A stretch of 64,000 bases of DNA. Origin: CALMFT01 sp964563595. Lineage in GTDB: Bacteria; Patescibacteriota; Gracilibacteria; Absconditabacterales; Absconditicoccaceae. Where the stretch lies: NCBI GenBank assembly GCA_964563595.1, contig CAZLWR010000001.1, positions 1-64,000 of the forward strand. The letters are read 5' to 3'. The notes beneath the pieces are model-generated. The model was not told the origin of the DNA. It saw only the letters and a list, made by a program, of their open reading frames with translations, and searched no databases. A program made the translations under genes and the position numbers. Below are positions 42,127 through 54,400 of this stretch, one piece after another. The number at the start of each line of letters is the position of its first letter. Position 1 is the first letter of the stretch.

Positions 42127-42687
42127 ATGAACAGAGAACTGATCAGCGAGATAGTGACTATGCTAGAGTCATGAAAGTTAATTCTTTATCCTACCGATAC
42201 GGTATGGTGAATTTGAGGAGATGCGACAAATGAGTCGGTGATACAATCGATTATGACATTGAAAGGGAATAGAGAAAATAAACTATGATTTGTGATGCTG
42301 ATTCATCCTCAGCATATCTGAAATTATGTTGACTGCGATATAGAAGAGATCACCAAAAAGATAGATGAGATTTGATGACCCGTTACTTTCAGATTTACAG
42401 ATCCCAAGGGGATCCCCCAGTCAATGTTGTTGCAATCTGAAAATACTGTGGCAATGAGGATTCCTTTTACTTGCAAGTATTTGATGGATATGCTAGAGGT
42501 ATTTTGAAAACCTATCATATCTACTTCTGCAAATATCACTAATCATCCGTATCCCTTAGTTTTTGAAGATATTGTTGAGGAAATAAAAAATGGAGTGCAG
42601 TATATTGTTCCGCCAGAATTAGACCAAGGAACAAAAAAACCAAGTACGATTGTATGATATGGAGATAATATACTCTTTAGATCCTAA
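42127..42687 (+). CDS. tsaC: Threonylcarbamoyl-AMP synthase TsaC (YrdC/Sua5)
   Basis: Makes threonylcarbamoyl-AMP from threonine, bicarbonate and ATP, 186 residues. It shows LILYPTDTVWGIGGDA (the KxR/S..T region), MTLKGNRENK, GPVTFRF and ISTSANIT, the YrdC signature blocks. Many glycines are TGA. It starts immediately after the tsaD stop, so the two t6A enzymes are translationally coupled. TAA at 42685-42687. Confidence 0.93.
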
Positions 42688-42777
42688 AGTCTGTATATAG
42701 CATCTTTATGACACATACACTATGGGCCAATACAACCCATCCCTCAGTATCAAATCTTTATAATCTGCCTAGCCTTT

Positions 42778-43476
42778 ATGACACCCAAAGATCAGTTTAT
42801 AATTTATACTCAAAAACTCTTAGGAGAAAAAAAGGTATCAAATACTGCTTTATTAGTAGAGGCATTTACTCATAAGTCCTTTTCTACGGAATCCAGCAAG
42901 CCCTTGGCTCATAATCAAAGACTAGAGTTTCTTGGAGACAGTGTCTTAGGAAACATCGTTGCTGCTCAATTGTATCAAGATCATCCTGATTTTGACGAAG
43001 CTCAGTTAACCTTGTGGAAAATATCATTGGTCAGAGAGGAAAATCTTTATGAAGTGGCCAAAGAAATCGGACTTGATAAAGTAATACTGATAGGAAGATG
43101 AGAGGAGAAAAAAAACGGAAGAGATAATCCAGCAATATTAGGGGACTGCTTAGAGGCATTGATTGGGTATATCTATCTAGATATGGGGTTTGAAATAGTA
43201 ACAAAGTTTGTTCTCGACTATATTTATGTAAAAGCACAAACGATTGCTTTGGTAGGTTCTAAGAGCTGGAAATCGTTGCTGCAAGAGAAATTGCAAGCAC
43301 AGTTCAAACAGCTACCAGTGTATATCAATGAAGAGATAGAAAGAGATGATAAACTGAATTATATTAAGTACAAGAGCACAGTGGTGTTGGGACAGAAAAT
43401 GTTGTGAGTGGGTTATGGTTTGAGCAAAAAGAAGGCAGAGGAAGATGCAGCAAAAAATATTGTGGATAAATTGTAG
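42778..43476 (+). CDS. rnc: Ribonuclease III
   Basis: Double-strand-specific RNase of 232 residues. The signature NQRLEFLGDSVLG holds metal ligands Glu50 and Asp54, and GDCLEALIGYIYLD holds the second pair. The C-terminal dsRNA-binding domain ends in GLSKKKAEEDAAKNI. TGA supplies Gly in IGRGEEKK and MLGVGYG. ATG at 42778, TAG at 43474-43476. It sits between tsaC and miaA in a plus-strand RNA-maturation cluster. Confidence 0.95.
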
Positions 43477-43489
43477 ATGTTATTTGTAT

Positions 43490-44488
43490 ATGAACATTAA
43501 GATGAATGTAGAGGCCTTGGCAGATCAGATTATTTCCATTTATAAGACTTGAACTATTCCTCTTATTTACTGACAAACAGCAACTGGGAAAACGAGGTTG
43601 AGTTTAGAATTAGCAAAAAGATTCCCCATTGAAGTTATATCGGCTGATAGTAGGCAGATCTATAGGTATATGGATATTGGTACAGATAAAGTGAGCCAAG
43701 TTATCAGATCTCAGATTATACACCATCAGATTGATATTGTTGATCCCGATCAAATCTATACTGCGGGACAACGACAAGTAGATACCTACAAGATTATTGA
43801 AGAAGTTTTTAAGCGTTGAAAGATTCCAGTGATTGTAGGAGGTACTGGTCTGTATATTGATACCGTGGTATATAATTTCACCATGGGCATAGTAGAACCG
43901 AATCCTGTTTTAAGAAAAGAGCTGGAAGAAAAGGAAACAAGAAAACCTGGTATACTTTGGGATACGCTGCATACCATAGACCCTGTGGAAGCAGCAAAAC
44001 ATCACCCCAGTAGTATAAGATTTATCATCAGGGCACTAGAGATCTACTACCAAACCTGAGCCCTCAAATCCGATATTATGAAGAGGCAAAAGCCAAATTA
44101 CCCCCTCTTGATGGTTGGTTTGCGACAAGATGTGAAGATGGGTAATAAGCTGATAGATGAAAGATTAGAGCTGATGATTCAAGATGGATTGATTCAGGAG
44201 GTTCAAGATTTGTTGGATAAATGATATGATCCAAAATCCAATGCTTTGCAAAGTATAGATTATAAACAAACAATAGACTACTTAGAAAAGTTAAAAATTG
44301 AACAGCCTTCAGCCTTCAGCCTTTTGCATTCGGCCTATATGGCATCATTACAGATAGCCAATCATCAATTAGCTAAAAAGCAAAGGACCCGATTTCGTAG
44401 ATACAGTAGGGATAATGAATATCATAATGGCCGAGATGATCAAAATAATATAAGATATCTGGACTTATATTTACCTGATTATATATAG
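43490..44488 (+). CDS. miaA: tRNA dimethylallyltransferase MiaA
   Basis: Adds the isopentenyl group to A37 of UNN-decoding tRNAs, 332 residues. The P-loop GQTATGKT spans residues 28-35 (the first Gly is TGA). SADSRQIYRYMDIGTDK and VIVGGTGLYIDT are signature blocks. The family tail QTIDYL and KKQRTRFRRY is present. ATG at 43490, with a second ATG four codons later. TAG at 44486-44488. Confidence 0.95.
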
Positions 44489-44600
44489 TAACTATTTGTC
44501 AATCTGGAGATAGTATCTTTGTGTGCGTAAGCCTTGAATTTCACTGGTAGATGTATTTAATCACCATCAAATCTCTATTTATTTATTATCGATTATTGGT

Positions 44601-45500
44601 ATGACTGCAAATTCACAAAAGAATGCAAACTTTTGGGACACAAACTCGCACTTGATTACTAGTGTAGCAAGCGTCCTTACTTTGCTTCTCGTTGTCTTCA
44701 ATACATTCGGCGGTGCTGGTGTTAAGAGAGCAATTGAAGAAGTAGAGGCTATGAAAGTTGGTGGCCAAGAGAACTATGAAATTGTTAAGAAGATTTACGC
44801 AAGTGACGCTTTCAAGGCATCTCAGAAGAGTTCTTTGGAGTCTGCTCAACAACAAATGGCTTGAGCTGCTGCTGAAACTACGCCTACTGATACAACGGCT
44901 ACTACGCCTGATGCAGAAGCAACTGCTGACGCAAAAAAAACTATTACTAAAGAACAATTAGAAGCTATCAAGAAAACTGGTCAATGGGATGGTGCTAAAA
45001 ATGGTAAAGTTATTTTACTTGAGTATAGCGACTTACAATGTCCATTCTGTAAGAGACATCATGACAACGGTACTATCAAATCATTATTAGCAAAATATGA
45101 TGGTAAGATTAGTCACTCTTTCAGACATTTCCCATTATCATTCCACCAATTTGCTGCACCAGGTGCTAACGCTGTTTTGTGTGCTGCTGATCAAGGAGGA
45201 ACTGATGTTTACTACAAGTTTATTGAAGGTGTATTCGCTAAATCACTTAGCTCTGAACAAATATTGTTTGATGTAGCTAAGGAATTGAAGCTTGATGAAG
45301 CTAAATTCAAAGACTGTATGGATAAAAAACCATTTGCTGCTACTGTTACTGCCGAAATGAACGAGGGTCAAAGCTTGTTTGGTGTAACTGGTACTCCAGG
45401 AAATGTAATGATCAACACAGAAACTCTTGAATGGGTTGCTGTAGCTGGTGCATATCCTGCTAGTGAGTTTGAAAAAACTTTGGATCTATGGACTAAGTAA
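44601..45500 (+). CDS. DsbA-like membrane-anchored thiol oxidoreductase
   Basis: A 299-residue protein. There is one N-terminal membrane span (about residues 19-38), a Thr/Ala/Glu-rich linker (about 85-115), then a DsbA/Thioredoxin_4 domain: LLEYSDLQCPFCKRHH with redox-active CPFC, and GVTGTPGNV with the cis-proline. A third and fourth Cys (VLCAAD, KDCMDK) may form a structural disulfide. Glycines are mostly GGN here. Probably catalyses disulfide formation in exported proteins such as the cysteine-bearing surface proteins in this window. Confidence 0.9.
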
Positions 45501-45527
45501 ACAAACAAATAATTGTTTAAGAAATGG

Positions 45528-45558
45528 CCTGCTTGCATTCTTGTAAAGCGGGTTTTTT
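45528..45558 (+). terminator. Rho-independent terminator
   Basis: CCTGCTT pairs with AAGCGGG (one T-G), followed by six T. It ends the DsbA-like gene and isolates the following UvrD fragment from read-through. Confidence 0.85.
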
Positions 45559-45644
45559 CTAGATTGATTTGAATATAAGGATTATTAAATTAAGATTCTA
45601 GCCACTACTATTACATTACCCATTTTTCATTATTAATTATTCTC

Positions 45645-46178
45645 ATGAGTAGAGAGCAAATTGGACAATTTCTGAATGATATCACGCTTATGACCGATAC
45701 AGAGCAACAAGATGGTGATGTGGTGAGACTTATGACCATACATGCTAGTAAATGACTAGAGTTTGAATACGTTTTTGTGGTTGGTTGTGAAGAAGGTAAT
45801 TTTCCTGGTAATAATTCTGTTCTTGATCTTGATGAATTGGAGGAAGAAAGAAGGCTAATGTATGTGGCCATAACCAGAGCAAAAGATCATCTTTTCTTGA
45901 GTCATGTAGACTCTCGTATGATATGGTGAAAGACTGTTTCAAGCAAAGTTTCAAGATTTATAGAGGAATTGCCTACTGATTTACTGAAATCTTATGATCT
46001 AGGATCTACGGGTTCCAAAAAAAGAAGTGTGGACCTTGATGCGGGTGATAGAGTAAGAAATAAGTTGTTTTGACCTGGTACGGTGAGAGAGATCTGGTGA
46101 GATGTGGCCATTGTTATCTTTGATAAACCAAGTGTAGGTCTTAGAAAACTGGATAAAAGAATGGTAGTAAAGATGTAA
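45645..46178 (+). CDS. UvrD/PcrA helicase C-terminal fragment
   Basis: Encodes 177 residues equal to the end of a superfamily 1 helicase. Motif V region is LMTIHASKGLEFEYVFVVGCEEG (Gly TGA), motif VI is EERRLMYVAITRAK, and a C-terminal tail follows with a Tudor-like VRNKLFGPGTVREI. Walker A and motifs Ia-IV are absent. A TAA at 45591-45593 and a terminator lie upstream in this frame, so nothing longer is present. Complete members exceed 600 residues. It is probably a truncated gene remnant. Confidence 0.85.
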
Positions 46179-46210
46179 TAATCTGATTATATTTTATACA
46201 AACAAATTAT

Positions 46211-47194
46211 ATGAAAACTATACTAACTGGCTTACAAGCTACATCGGATCAAATTCATATTGGTAATTATTTTGGGGCGGTAAAGCCCCTTATGCAAGAT
46301 ATCAATAACCCTGAATTTCATTTTTCAATTATGGTAGCCGATCTCCATAGCATTACTAAAGTACTTAATATCAAAGATAATTATCCATATAATTCTTGGA
46401 CATACAATGCTATCAAAATTTACATTGCTTCCGGGGTTGATATTGAGAAAACTGTTTTATTTAAACAATCTGACGTACCAGCACATTGTCAGCTTGAGTG
46501 GATATTGGCATGTATCACACATCTAGGTTTTATGCAACGTATGCATGCCTATAAAGATGCTGAGAATAAATGAGAACTCAACCTTATGAGTATGGGAAGC
46601 GTTTGTTATCCAATTTTAATGGCAACAGATATATTACTATACGATGCAGATATTGTACCGGTGTGAAAAGATCAGCAGCAGCATGTAGAGTACTGTGTCG
46701 ATATCGCACAAAAGTTTAATCATCGCTATGGTCCGGTATTTAAGGTGCCTAAACGACAAATTTCAGAAGAAGTAGGTGAAGTGCCTGGTCTTGATGGTCG
46801 TAAGATGTCCAAGTCTTACAATAATTATCTAGGTATGCTGGATAGTCCAGAAGTTTTAAGAAAAAAAGTAAATAAAATCATGACTAGCGATTTGTTGCCT
46901 GATGATGCAAAAGATCCTGATACCTGCAATGTTTACCAGATTATTAAACTGTTTCTCAATGAAGATGAACAAAATAACCTGAGACAAAAGTACCAAGCCG
47001 GAGGGATGAGCTATAAGTACGTTAAAGATTACCTTTATGAAAAACTTATTCTCTTTTTGGAGCCAATCCAAACAAAATTTGCTTGAATAAGTGATGAATA
47101 TGTACAGAATCTTTTAGCAAAGAATGCAATTATCGCTAATGAAGTGGCGAATAAGAAAATTGATCAAGTCTACAAAGCAATAGGCTTCAGATAA
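46211..47194 (+). CDS. trpS: Tryptophanyl-tRNA synthetase
   Basis: Class Ic synthetase of 327 residues. The class signature is HIGNYFGA (residues 17-24), a conserved MVADLHSIT follows, GKDQQQHVEY carries the substrate loop (Gly TGA), and the KMSKS loop is present as DGRKMSKSY. ATG at 46211, TAA at 47192-47194. The DNA between the UvrD fragment and this gene holds a copy of the 9-mer uptake-like motif right at the upstream stop. Confidence 0.96.
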
Positions 47195-47218
47195 TATTTA
47201 TGTTTTATTACGATTATT

Positions 47219-47527
47219 ATGACTTTAAATCCAATAAAGAAGATTACGTACTATACTCCGAGAGAGCATAATGATCCCATAGGTACTTCTTGAATCTTGC
47301 AGAAGTTAGGGAAAGAATTGTGACTACTCTTTGGAAAAGAAGATAGGATTGATGTGGTAAATTGCACCGATGCTAAACTTGTTGTAGAGTTCAAAGGTTG
47401 AAGAAAATTTAGTTATAATCTGAGAGAAGAGTATAACTTAAAACATGAATTGATTGATCATGTCTTATTGTGAACTGATGACCCAAATCTACAGGCTGAA
47501 TTGGCTTTGTGAAAGTATGGCCTATAA
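47219..47527 (+). CDS. Small unknown protein, 102 aa
   Basis: ATG at 47219, TAA at 47525-47527, with six TGA-Gly codons. A compact alpha/beta protein: MTLNPIKKITYYTPRE at the start, then VVNCTDAKLVVEFKGG and a helical end (NLKHELIDHVLLG). No signal peptide or membrane span. It follows trpS by 24 bases and is probably co-transcribed with it. Family not recognised. Confidence 0.62.
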
Positions 47528-47541
47528 AACTTGTTTATAGT

Positions 47542-47566
47542 AAAAGCCTCGTTTATCGAGGCTTTT
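47542..47566. terminator. Bidirectional terminator
   Basis: AAAAGCCTCG and CGAGGCTTTT form a perfect 10-bp stem around TTTAT, with A/T runs on both sides. It separates the convergent trpS-side transcript from ileS. Confidence 0.95.
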
Positions 47567-47584
47567 TAATATATTTTTTCTGTT

Positions 47585-50500
47585 CTACTTCTTGATACTA
47601 AAGTTAATAATGCCTTCTTCTACGTCGCATTCTCCAGTATAATCTGGATTCTCAATTGATCATGCGATGGTACCAAGTGTTTCTCTGGCGATGTAATCTC
47701 CATATTGAGATAAAATACTTTCAGCTTCAAAGCCAGATATAGTTAAACTAATTCTGTCGGAAACATCATAGCCAGTATTTTTTCTGGCTTCTTGGATGGA
47801 TCTGATAAGTTCTCTTACGTATCCTTCCAGTTTTAACTCTGGTGTTATAGTTGTATCTAGCATAAGAACTAGATTTCAAGAAGTTATAATATCTCCCGTA
47901 AGATCTCCTTTTTCGTATCTCATTTCGTATTCATCTGGCTGGAGTATAATGTCTGACACTTTGACTGTATTGTCTGACAAAAGTTCAAACTCCCCGGATT
48001 TTGCAAGAGTATTTATTTCTGCAAATCTTGAGCCGAGCTTCTTACCTAACAACTTTGCATTTGGTATACAGATTCTATTTATTTGATTATCTAGTTTTGC
48101 ATCTACGATGAGCTCTTTAACGTTTAACTCTTCCAAAATAGTAGTTTCGTATTTTGGATTGATTTGCTTATTAATTCTGAGTGATTGAAGGGGTTGCTTT
48201 ACTTTGATTTTAAGCGAACCTCTCAGTGAAAGACCAAGCTCCACAATTGTTTTAGTTAAATCCATATCTTGTAGTAATGTAGTATCAACCAATGTGTTAA
48301 TCTTACTCGAGTCAGTTCGATAATCCAAATGTACCGACTCTTTGTTTGTAAGATTTCTATAGATATACTCTGACAAGAAAGGCATAAAAGGTGCCAGTAC
48401 TTTGCATAATTCTATAAGAACTACATATAATACATCATAACCAGACATCTTATCACTATCATTTTCAGATTTCCAAAATCTGCGTCTATTGCGGCGTATA
48501 TACCAATTAGTGAGATCATCCATAAAACTAAATAATGGGGCGGTTGCTTTTTGAATATTATAGGCTTCCATTTGTTTATTTACTTCCGTGATGAGTTCTG
48601 CTGTTTTTCAGATTATTCGTTTATCAAGATCGTTTTTAAATTCATAACCTACGAAATCACTAATACTGTGCTTAGTTGGAGCGAACTTGTCTATATTTGC
48701 ATAGGTAGTGAAAAATGAGAAGCTATTCCACAAAGGAAGATTCACTTTTCTGATTATTTCTTTTCGTCCTTCTTCATAAAAATTCATATCACCTCAAACG
48801 AGTATAGGACTAGATGCAAAGTACATCCTGAGGGAGTCAGAACCATGTGTCTTCATACTTTCTTCCGGATCTGGATAGTTACCATAGGATTTGGACATTT
48901 TACGACCATCATTTCCTGCGAGCACACCCGTACAAACAACATTGGTAAAAGCAGGGTTATCAAAGAGCATGACTCACAATGCATGCATAAAGAAAAATCG
49001 ACATCTCACTTGACCTAGATACTCTGCAACATAATCTGCAGGAAAGGATTGTTCAAACTTTTCTTTATTTTCAAATGGATAATGTACTTGAGCATAAGGC
49101 ATAGATCCGGATTCGAGCCATGGATCCAATACTTGCGTTATTCTCGTAAACTTTTCACCTTCACGTATTCACCAAATTGCATCAATATAAGGACGATGAA
49201 GATCAAATTCTTTATTCTCTAAAGTATTTCGGTATTTCTCTTTTCAATTTAAAACTCTCTTTTCGAGTATTTTACTTCCTGTTTGATCCAATGCAAATAT
49301 ATCCTCTCTGCTGCCGCATACTATTATTTTCCCGCTTTCTGCTACCCAAACTGGCATTGGAGTTGCCCAATATCTAGTACGACTAATACATCGGTCAGGA
49401 GCAGATTCCATGGATTTTAAAAATCTACCATGCTTGAGATGCTCTGGTACTCGATTTACTTTTTCATTTTCAGCGAACAATCTTTCTTTGATTGATTTGA
49501 TGTCAATAAACCAGTTGTCTTGCGTTTTGTAGATTAATGGTACTCCTGTTCTTGGGCACATAGCAACCGAGTGAGTAATAGACTCTTTCTTGAAAAGTAA
49601 TCACTTCTCTTTGAGTTTGTCCATCACAAGATCATTCGCATCGCGGTAGTATACTCCTTTCATATCTGCTATTTCCTCGGTATAGTTCCCTTGTTCGTCC
49701 AGGGCAGCAGATTGAGTTAAGTCATGTCTTTTTCCTGTTTGAAAGTCATCTTCTCCAAATTCAGGGGAGGTATGTACGATACCTGTTCCATCGCTGTCAG
49801 TCACATAATCAGCAAGGTATACTTTGTGATCATTAGTGCTTTGTCAGACATAGTAATCAAATGGTGCTTGATAACTTAATCACTGAAGTTCGGCCCCTTT
49901 AGATGTATATATAATCACATATTGAGAAGGATCTTTATAAAACTTAGAAATAAGGTTTTCTGCTAGTATGAAATACTCCTGTAAGACTAGATCAAATAGC
50001 TGTAGGTATACTATATCTTTGTTCACTACGAGTGCCATATTTGCTGGTATAGTTCGTGGTGTCGTAGTTCGTGCTAAGAAGGAAAATGGGTACTTATCTC
50101 AATTACCTTGCAACGCTCAATGTTCTACTATTTGTTTGTAGTGGTAAAGATCTTTGAAGGTTCTTATCTCTTCTTCACTATCTATGATAGCATTATTTAT
50201 GGTGAAATTTCGTCATAATTCGTTTTCACTTGTTCATATATATGTATACCCATATGCAGTATGCTTATCTGACTCTAATAACTGAATCTCTCAATGTATT
50301 ATCTCCGCTTCATAAAACTCTAGATATGCTTTGTGTGAATTTCTAATATCTTTGTGGGCACACACTCTTTTTCAAACCTTTACGCTCACTCATAATTCTT
50401 CCTGTAACTCTCTTTCTAGGGCTTGAGTCGCAGTTTCTCATAAATCTACTTTACCGCCGGGAAACTGCCAATTTCCATGTTTTTGATTATAGACCGATAG

Positions 50501-51250
50501 TATTCCACCTTTACTATCTTTGATTATAGCCTGTGCATAGCATATAAATCCGTCTTGCGTGGCTTCATATTGATTTCAATCTGCTAAGGCAATGTCTTTT
50601 CAGATTAGTGGAAATTTCACAGTGATAGCCGGATCAGCAATATCTGCATAACTATTATCCAATGCTACTTCATAGTTACTAATTGGCGTATTGAGTTTGG
50701 TAGAGTATAATGATACTCTCTTGCCTTCATAAATCATACCCTTATCTCGTAGAGACTTGAATACTCGCATAACAGATTCCATGTAATCATTGTCCATGGT
50801 TTTGTAGGCGTTTTTGAAGTCCACCCATCTTCCGATATGATCTACATATCGCTCCCATTGGTCACTGACATTTTTGGTGTAATCATAACATGCTTCAATA
50901 AACTCTTTAATACCATGTGCTTCAATTTCTTTGTTAGACTTATAGCCGAGTTTATCCTGTATTTTTTGTTCTACATAAATTCCATGGCAATCCCATCCTC
51001 GTACTCTTTCTATTCTTTTCCCTTTTTGCGTCCAGAATCTTGTTACGATATCCTTTACTACGCTGCTCAATAGGCTTCCATAATGTGGTAAACCAGTAAT
51101 GAATGGTGGTCCATCGTAAAATCTATAGGCATTCTCTTCGGATCTTGTTTCAATAGACTTTTCGAAAATTTGATTATCTTTCCAATATTGTAAGATTTCT
51201 TCTTCTAACTGGAAGAAATTTGGAGAACTAGGAAGTTTTGGGAAAGACAT
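47585..51250 (-). CDS. ileS: Isoleucyl-tRNA synthetase with inserted Nudix domain
   Basis: Charges tRNA-Ile; 1221 residues against the usual 900-1050. The catalytic HIGH-type motif is PHYGS (residues 55-59), GWDCHG follows, and KMSKS lies at 784-788 after NDGR. The editing (CP1) domain has TDSDGTGIVHTSPEFGEDDF. Between the GKDIALAD segment (about 217) and the editing core lies an insertion of about 120-160 residues. It carries a full Nudix box, GKVDLGE (266-272) followed by RELQEELGV (280-288), and two of its glycines are TGA codons. The start has a class I N-terminus (FFQLEEEILQYWK). TAG at 47585-47587. Confidence 0.95.
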
Positions 51251-51435
51251 CGCGAATGGACCTAACAGAGTAAAATGTAAAATTTATATAATAATATTGA
51301 AATGTATTACAACGCTTTGTAAAGTAAAATTCACTTAACTACTGCTTTCTAGTTGATAAAACTGCACAAAAGGGTAAAAGAAAACGAATAAAAACTTGCT
51401 TTTGGATTTCATTAATTCCTACTTGTTATACTCTG

Positions 51436-54400
51436 ATGTTTCAACGAAGTAAAAAAAAGATTATACTCTTTATAGTACTTATTGTTTTCAGTGTTGATAC
51501 AGTACTATCTGGTACTATTTTTTGATGGAATAAAGCACGAGCAGCAGAAACAAACTTTACTGATATTATCAGCGTTTTCATTGATAAAAATATTGCTGCC
51601 AGTGCAGGAAGTGACCTTGATTGGTTTACGAAACAGTATTTGTGAAGAAATTACGACAATGCTCAGGTAATGGTATTTCAAATTGACCCATCGGGAGTCT
51701 CTCCAGCGGATATGGCTAAGATCAATCAAAATCTCTATTTGGAATGAAAAAAATGAGTTCCTAGTAGGTTGATCGGGACCGTTCTTATTGGTGATTTGAA
51801 ATTACCGGTGGTCAATAAAGACTGATTTGTTTTTTCAACTATCTATCCGTTAGTAGACTTTGAAAAACCTAAATATTATTACGATAAGAATTCAGATTAT
51901 TTTCTTTATCAGTCCGAAGGCAATAGCCAACCTGAAATACGGCATAGTGTGATTAACTTTGCGAATGATACGAGTAAGTACAAAATATATCTAGATAAAC
52001 TGAAACAGTACGCTGCGGATCCGCAGTCGTGGGTGAAACAAGGTGTATGGTATGATGATATCATCCATCAAAAACAAACTCTCAACGCTGATAATATTTC
52101 TAAATACGTTAACAATGCTGTGTTTAGCGAAGACGTAATGTACAATAGATATACCAACTTGATGGTTGATATCTTCCAGGCCTTGCACAATAGTGGAGTA
52201 GTAGATACTTTGGGTGACTATGATGATCAGGTTATTAATAATTTGGAAGATCCTTATTACAATGATCCAGAATTTCAGGAAGTGAAAGATCAATATAAAG
52301 GTCAGATAGAAAAGTTTTGGAATTTGATAAAATCACTAAAATCATTGGTAGGTTCGAATAATACCGACTCTTCAGATCCAGAGCCTTCAAATTCTGCCTT
52401 GGGCACATTGCCCAATAGTAAGTTTATCAATACCTTATTTATTCAAAAGGTGGTTGACGGATTTATGAAAGATTATGTAGAGTTGTATGGGACCCTCTAT
52501 TTTGATACCAAAGAGAAAAGGTTGCAGCTTGGTGGAAGATATGTTGCTGGACAAACAGGTACTGCAGTAGATGATCATATTACGATGACTAGTAGATGGG
52601 ATGAAGTCAGTAAGCAATTGTTAGCTGATGCGAATACGAAGCTGGAAAAAGCACTTGATGATAAAATTGAGCAGGAGGGATATAGTATGAATGTCTTGGT
52701 TCCGACTAGAGTGGATATCAACGGTTGTAACAATGTAGAAACAAAAGACTATGATGCGAAGAAATCGTATGAGGTGTACTATTTTGGTAGGCCGGCTGAG
52801 GAAATTGATAACGCTGAGGATTTTGGTATTTACCGTGGTACCTTCAATAATATTAGATCACTTGTAAAGCTTGATGGTTTCGACTATACCAGTTGGATGG
52901 ATGCCCAAGAGAATCAATCAATTGGTGCAACCAGGGGAGAGAATGCAAGGGAAGTGGAAGCACATAGAGGCTATGATTTCTCATTGATAGAATACGATCA
53001 ACAGGAATTTGAAAGGGTAAAGAGTATTATGCCTTTTAGTAAACATAAGAAAAAAAGAAAAAACATTGATAAGTTTATCAACTATTACCGAGCAGGATAT
53101 ACGCCACTCAATATTGACCCTAACAGTGAAGATGTGAGACTGAACCAAACAAGAATGGACTATACACAGTTGTGGAATCCTTGGAAGAATAGAACATTGG
53201 GCGGACCTGTATTTGATATAGCTTGAAGTAGAATCACTACTCCTGATAGGAAAATTAATTTCAGTTATGGATCGGATGATGATGAAGACGAAGATGATGG
53301 AGATGAGGATACGCCGGATATTGTTACTAAGTCTTATTCAGGTTATTCTGATAGTTATTTAGGAGCAGACTTTTTTGGAACTACCTTGCAGGTTGCCAGA
53401 AATAATGGTAAGTGGATAAAAGTTCAGAAAAGAAAAGTAAGAAAAAATGGTAAGCCTAAGAAAAATCGAGAGGATGTTAGACTATTTGCTTTGGGTGGAT
53501 TATCTAGCAATGATGGTTTATTCCTCAAAAATCCTAATGATGACGGCTATATTACGATAAATAGTTGTGCGAGCAATAACCGAAATCGTTATTTTAATTC
53601 AGTTGATAGTAGATATTTCCATAAATCACCGACTTTAGATGAGCTCTACGGTAAGTTCACCAATCTCAATAAGGTTAAAATGGATATCAGCTTCGGCTGT
53701 GACTCTCCTGATAATGGCAATTATGCTGAGGGTCAGCAGTGCCAAGGAATAGAGTTTAGACGAAGTGATTTCTTACCGGGCTTTAATGATAATTCCGCCT
53801 CTCCCTGGTATTTATCTAAGGATGATTATTTTATAACCTGAGGCAAGATTTATTTCAATAGCACTGCGAAGTTTTACTTTGCTGGTCAAGATATTGATTT
53901 GAGTAACGTAATAGGTGAACTTACTGGTGGAAAAATAAAATTTCAATATGATGGTAGAAATATAGCACTAACGTATGCGAATGCTACTTTTGATTGCGAA
54001 GAGCTGGAGACCGACGTAGAAGAAGGTCTTGCTTGTGTGGGTTTGAGTTTCGAGATAGATCATAGGAAGCACTTTATAGATTATAAATACTTTGACTATG
54101 ATACTACTGGTCAGGTTATTTCATTTTATCCCTGAGCAAAAATTACTGTCATGAGCAAGGATTATCCCTTGTGAGGCATGGTGGTCCAAGTCAATGGTGA
54201 TAAGTGAGAGTTCTCTGGCAAACAACTTCAAATAGGTGGTATGAATGAATTCACCCTCGAGAGACCGGTTGATTCTCCTAGGTATGTCAATTTCCAGGGA
54301 ATAGGAGGGGATAAGTTGACTTGGGTCTATCCGAATATGTGGAAAGTGGCGGTCTATAAAGAAGTAGATGGTAAAAGAGTACTTAAAACCATAGAGGAGA

